DNA of 64,000 nucleotides, taken from positions 21,328,001 through 21,392,000 of the forward strand of contig NC_091976.1 of NCBI RefSeq assembly GCF_036711975.1. Direction: 5' to 3'. A model generated the notes under the pieces. The model did no database searches and had not been told where the DNA came from. It was given only the letters and a program-made list of their open reading frames with translations. Shown here in pieces: positions 59,821-64,000 of the stretch. Origin of the DNA: Onthophagus taurus. Taxonomy: Eukaryota > Arthropoda > Insecta > Coleoptera > Scarabaeidae. Made by a program: the position numbers and the translations under genes. Within the stretch, counting starts at the first letter, position 1. Each line of letters begins with the position of its first letter.

Positions 59821-59834
59821 AACGCATGCGCACA
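59821..59834. promoter_or_regulatory. NRF-1/Ewg-like motif upstream of BLTP3
   Basis: ACGCATGCGCAC matches most of the NRF-1 consensus TGCGCATGCGCA. It lies about 210 bases upstream of the BLTP3 start codon, a suitable position for a TATA-less promoter. Confidence 0.45.
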
Positions 59835-60274
59835 TAATTTAATTGACATTTCATATAAGTGAAGTTAGCTACGTATAATTTAAATCATACAAATATAATT
59901 TAATTTATTTACATTGTTATTAATTATTGTTTAACTTCGATTTGAAAGGTTTCTTTTTAATAATTAAGTATTGAAAATCATTTTTATTTATAAACTAAGG
60001 ATTAGTTGATTATCTTGATTCATTTCATAACGTATTTAAATATTATATTAAGTTCCTATCACTTAATATTGCATAATACAGGGATTAATGTTACATTCTA
60101 AATGGAAATAACATTAATACACGTAACATTAGTTATAATTATTTTTTATTAAACTGTAGTGAATGGTATTAACAAGTAAATTTCTCATAATCGTTTTATC
60201 AAAGTTTTTATAGTTAAAAAAGATTAAACCTTACACAATTTCGGAATTAATTAAAACGTTTTTTCCAAATTTAA

Positions 60275-60976
60275 TACAGTGAAAGCTCTAATAAGCGGAC
60301 AGTAACGGTCTCATTACTTTTGTCCGTTTATGAGAAAAGACGTAAAGTACAGACACAATATGTAATATCATTCTCGAATAACGAATGATTTTAGTTTGAA
60401 AATTACATTCAATGTTCCTTTATAAAATGTGATTAGATTACATTCCTCCTTCTTCACCTCATCATTCTCTTTTGCCTCAATTTCAACATTTTCTGTCTCT
60501 ACCGAAAATTCCAAGTCTTCCAAATTTATTCTAAAAATGCTATTTAAATGCCAAGAATTGGCAAGAGGCTTCATAAACACCAAAAGTTATACAGCTTTAA
60601 CAGCGCATATGATAAATGAAAACTTTGAATTAAAAACTATTTTACTAGATTGTAAAATAATGGAAGGACACCATTCAGGTAAAAACTTAGTTATTGAAAT
60701 TAGAAACTTAATTTCAGATTGGAATATAGCAAATAAAGTTATACTAGTTGTTTCTAATAATGCATCGAATTAAAAATGTTATTACAGCTGAACTAAAACT
60801 GAACCATTTTGGATGTTTTTCTCACTCAATAAATTTAGTATTACAAAATGGTTTGAAAACATCTCATATTTCCCTACTGATATCAAAAATAAAAAGTATG
60901 TGTAAGTGTTAAGAAAGAAATATAGGTTTGGGGTTGGTTCCAAGATTGTTGTCCGCCTATTAGAGCTTTCACTATA
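60275..60976 (+). mobile_element. TIR element enclosing a hAT-like transposase fragment
   Basis: The ends TACAGTGAAAGCTCTAATAA and (inverted) TATAGTGAAAGCTCTAATAG match at 24 of 26 positions. Inside, 60,580-60,905 encodes SYTALTAHMINENFELKTIL, EGHHSGKNLVIEIRNLISDW, ILVVSNNASN and after a frame break FGCFSHSINLVLQNGLK. This is the catalytic-core region of hAT transposases (ending in the C..H.lnL box). The TA-flanked ends look like Tc1/pogo, so the host and the fragment may have different origins. Confidence 0.7.
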
Positions 60977-63900
60977 AATGAGACACTTTCATTCCTAAAT
61001 AAATATTCTATGAACGCCAATTTAAAAGTTGATCTAGGTTGTATAATCAAAGTGGAAATAATTAAATTAAAACGTTTCAGGAAGGAACTAAAGGAAATGT
61101 TTCAAAATCGATTTCCCACGCGGCGATTAACCATATACACTTGACACAAAATGTATAGAAAATGTTAATACGATGCAATATCGCGTCGTTTATCAACGTT
61201 AATATTCACCGTTTAATATTCATTATCAAACCACTGTGAAAATTTGAAATAAATTTAATACCGGACGGTTAATAACGTTAAACCAGGTCTTGTCCACCGA
61301 GGTATTTTATTTAGATAAATTATTAAACATAAAAAAAGATAAATTAACAAAGATATGTCTCGAAATTGTAAGCTGAGCTGTTATTATCTCTTAGTAAAGA
61401 TAAAGTAATAATAATGTTGACGCCCACAGGGAAACAGAAACTTGTAAATTTATGTATGTGTGTTGTGTTTATGTGAAAGTCTGGTTTTGGTGTCCGGTGA
61501 TTGTACATATTTGCGCCGTTCATACACATTTTAAAAATATACCTCAATTACACACCGCGTGCTCGCACCATTGGCTACACTCTAGTGACTGTATTTTGGT
61601 TTCTGGGATATTATGTCAGGGAGCAATAACTGTGTTTGTTGCAAAATAAACCAGAAAATCGTGACAAAAAAAACTTTAAACTACGTGATTACCAAATTTT
61701 GAAATTTGAATTTCATATACGGTTGTTTACAATCACTTCTGCAAGAATTGAATTGGAGCAATCAATAAATTCAATGTTATTTACTTTAGCTCGATATACT
61801 TACTTAAGTGGCGTACGTTATAGCTGTTGATGAAACATTAGCTCTTAAAATGTACTTCATACGATGTTATTTAAGCTATCAGAAATGTGACTTCTACTTT
61901 TGAGTTGTACCAGAAGAATTTATGTTTTGCCTCAACAATTTAGAGCATTCAATTACGTTGTTATGCTAGAAATCATAAGTAAAATTGTATTATAATAAAT
62001 AAATCAATTTGTTTAGATTTCTTACCAGTTGATCCAAATTATCCTATTTTGATCCCAATGATATTCTTCGGCCTGAATCCATAATTTTATGGTACAGCTT
62101 CATCAATAAGTTATTTCTAAAATTCTCAGAACAATATATTTTACCTTGTTGGGTCATATCATTGTTAAATGCCCAAATACAGAGAGAAAGGAGCAAAAGC
62201 CTTAAATATTTTGAAACAAGAAGCTAATTTAACAATATGTAAAGAAAATAAATGAGGAGAAAGAACAAAGTAGGAAGATTTTCATGGCAGTACATCTCAA
62301 AATGAATCTTAAAGGAATACTGTATAAGAATGCACACTACCAGCAAATAGAGTAACAACTCAGAGTAAGTCTACTAATTGCGAGAAGAAGGAAGAGGTAT
62401 CAATGAAGCAAGAGCGTTATTATACCTCTACAAAGTCAAATCACTCTGCTTTACTAGATAAGGAATGCAACAATATGTAGAGATAATAAAGGAAGAGAAG
62501 AAAAAAAGTAGGAAGACCTTTATGGCAGAACACCTCGAAACGAATCCCAAAGGAATAGTTTATAATAATGCTACCCGCAAACAGAGTAACTGCTCAGAGT
62601 GTCTACTCATTGTGAGAAGATGTTAGGTATACGATAAACTGAAAAAAATAGAAGAGCAATCGAAGCTACAACATATAGGTTGCTAACACTACCGTAGTAA
62701 CAATATGCAAGTACAATTTTACAGAGTGTGTCGTCTTAGATGCAAAAAGGAACCAAAAAGTGAAAAATGTACCAAGCCATGGTACCATGGATAACATTGG
62801 AAATTCCAAATAGGTAAGCCAAGTCTTCCAAAAAGTTCTGAACTCTGCTTTGTAAAAAACTGTTGAAACAGAAAAAACAGCAAAAATGTCATGAGCAGAT
62901 TTATGAAACTTCGGAAACTGTGACAAAAATAATATTAGACAGTGTAGATGGGTAATATCGTCACAATCAATACGTTGATCTACCTTGGCCCATTAATCTC
63001 TAACGAAGGAAGCTAGGACTAGACAAACATATTATCATGGAGATGTCATGTAATCACTTTGACAACAAAAATGAGGTTGGTAAGGAGCTTGGTCTTCTCT
63101 ATCTTTTTTTACAGATCAGAGTTGTGATTAAAAACAACGAATTAAAAGAAAATCGATGACACAAGGGAGAATAAATGAGTCAATACAACAACTGAAACAA
63201 AAAAAAGATTGCGAGTCGTGGTGGCACGTGGTGCCAAATAATGCCTTAGAGGTCACAGCAGCAGGCAAAAGGTGGCGTGGAATATCTTCTACAAGGTACA
63301 CGCACACCAGTCGCTCCAGTCATAATGTTTAGCGATGTAAAACAAAAAGGGCAGAAGCAACCATTCGCTTCGTGTTGTGGAGCGCACAATTCTAAAACAG
63401 TCCGGGGTCAGGTAATAAATCTGCTTCGCAACACTGTTAGTGCTTAATCATCGATCATACCAAGGTTAATAAGATCATTACTGTTATTATGAGTAGAACA
63501 AACTAGCCTGAACAAGTATTTATTATTTTACAATGCGATTATAACCCTGAAAGGAAATCCACAATACATTAAATTTAAAAGCAAAGTAAATTGAACCAGT
63601 ATATACTGGTTCAGGGTATACATGAAACTTTCTATGTGTCGGGTACAAAGCCGATTTCACTGAAGACCCTTTACAAATATAAATCTAATAGTAATCCGTC
63701 AGTAATTCGCTGCGACAAAAATTTGTATCCCGTACTTGGCTTATTTTTCACCAGTTGCTTTTCCACAAATCTTCCTGTGTAGGGTAAGGTGTCTTCATCG
63801 ATGGAAAAACATTTCAATTTCTGAAATAATTGGACGTATTTTCCATAATCAATCACTAGGTTGTATGGATTGTGGAATATCTGGGTCATTGGAGACCTTT

Positions 63901-64000
63901 AAGTGCAAACGACTCTCAGTGTAATGATTTCTTGTCATTGTAGTTGCCAATAAATCCCATCATGTATCTAAAACCTAGTTTTATTCTTGATATACTCAAC
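60977..64000. other. Gene-free right flank
   Basis: No host gene is recognised. 61,640-61,880 contains broken frames with an AVDETLALKMYF word, too weak to assign to a transposase. A ~238-bp tandem duplication lies at 62,230-62,620, and a 22-bp perfect palindrome at 63,592-63,613. Confidence 0.35.
62230..62620 (+). repeat. Imperfect ~238-bp tandem duplication
   Basis: CAATATGTAAAGAAAATAAA, AGTAGGAAGATTTTCATGGC and AACAACTCAGAGT recur about 238 bases later as CAATATGTAGAGATAATAAA, AGTAGGAAGACCTTTATGGC and AACTGCTCAGAGT. Confidence 0.65.

Noticed and set aside
60429..60580. Ser/Phe-rich start of the 60,429-60,773 frame
   Set aside because: Only the part from about 60,580 has hAT character. 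The upstream codons are a chance open stretch fused to it.
61640..61880. Possible piggyBac-like transposase remnant (AVDETLALKMYF)
   Set aside because: One DE-containing word in a broken frame is not enough. No other piggyBac motif could be aligned.

Overview
The window looks like nuclear DNA of an insect. Beetle is a guess that the sequence alone cannot settle. The evidence is: AT-rich DNA with many homopolymer runs; protein-coding genes split by GT-AG introns, several of them very short (50-70 bp); arthropod-type non-LTR, Penelope-like, Tc1/mariner, pogo-like and hAT-like remnants; and long tandem satellites. I see no rRNA, tRNA, CRISPR or bacterial operon.

Layout. 1-20.9 kb has no recognisable host gene. 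It holds non-LTR retrotransposon remnants (1-2.4, 7.0-8.1, 12.5-13.2, 19.8-20.4 kb), a Penelope-like remnant (5.9-6.5 kb), stretches rich in CpG and TTAATTA-type motifs that lack genes, and two arrays of a ~174-bp AT-rich satellite (13.5-16.1 and 18.1-19.0 kb). 21.0-22.1 kb is a four-exon cytosolic 5'-nucleotidase III gene, followed by a third satellite array (22.7-24.3 kb). 25.5-31.5 kb is a complete glycogen phosphorylase gene whose second intron is swollen to 3.4 kb. 31.8-34.2 kb is a LINE broken around a partial, intron-bearing duplicate of that gene. 35.0-36.3 kb is a CCDC85-family coiled-coil gene. 37.1-42.5 kb is an SR-type splicing factor (RS, RRM, CCHC knuckle, RS/RY tail) with a 4-kb first intron. 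43.3-45.9 kb is a nest of MITEs and LINE fragments. 46.6-59.6 kb (minus strand) is a 20-exon bridge-like lipid-transfer protein gene (BLTP3/UHRF1BP1/SHIP164 family), with transposons in three introns. 59.7-64 kb is the upstream flank, with a hAT-like fragment and minor duplications.

The five host genes are functionally unrelated: nucleotide catabolism, glycogen breakdown, coiled-coil scaffolding, splicing and lipid transfer. They form no operon or pathway cluster.

The most striking structure is a family of palindromic repeat units built from CTAG-rich arms. It forms a ~127-bp tandem array in the glycogen phosphorylase intron and a related array in the SR-factor intron, with single copies elsewhere. 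In both introns the array lies inside a larger segment bounded by terminal inverted repeats (26,439-29,704 and 37,427-41,382). For the first, the nearby duplicate of the gene keeps the short intron without the insertion, so an 'empty site' is preserved in the same window.
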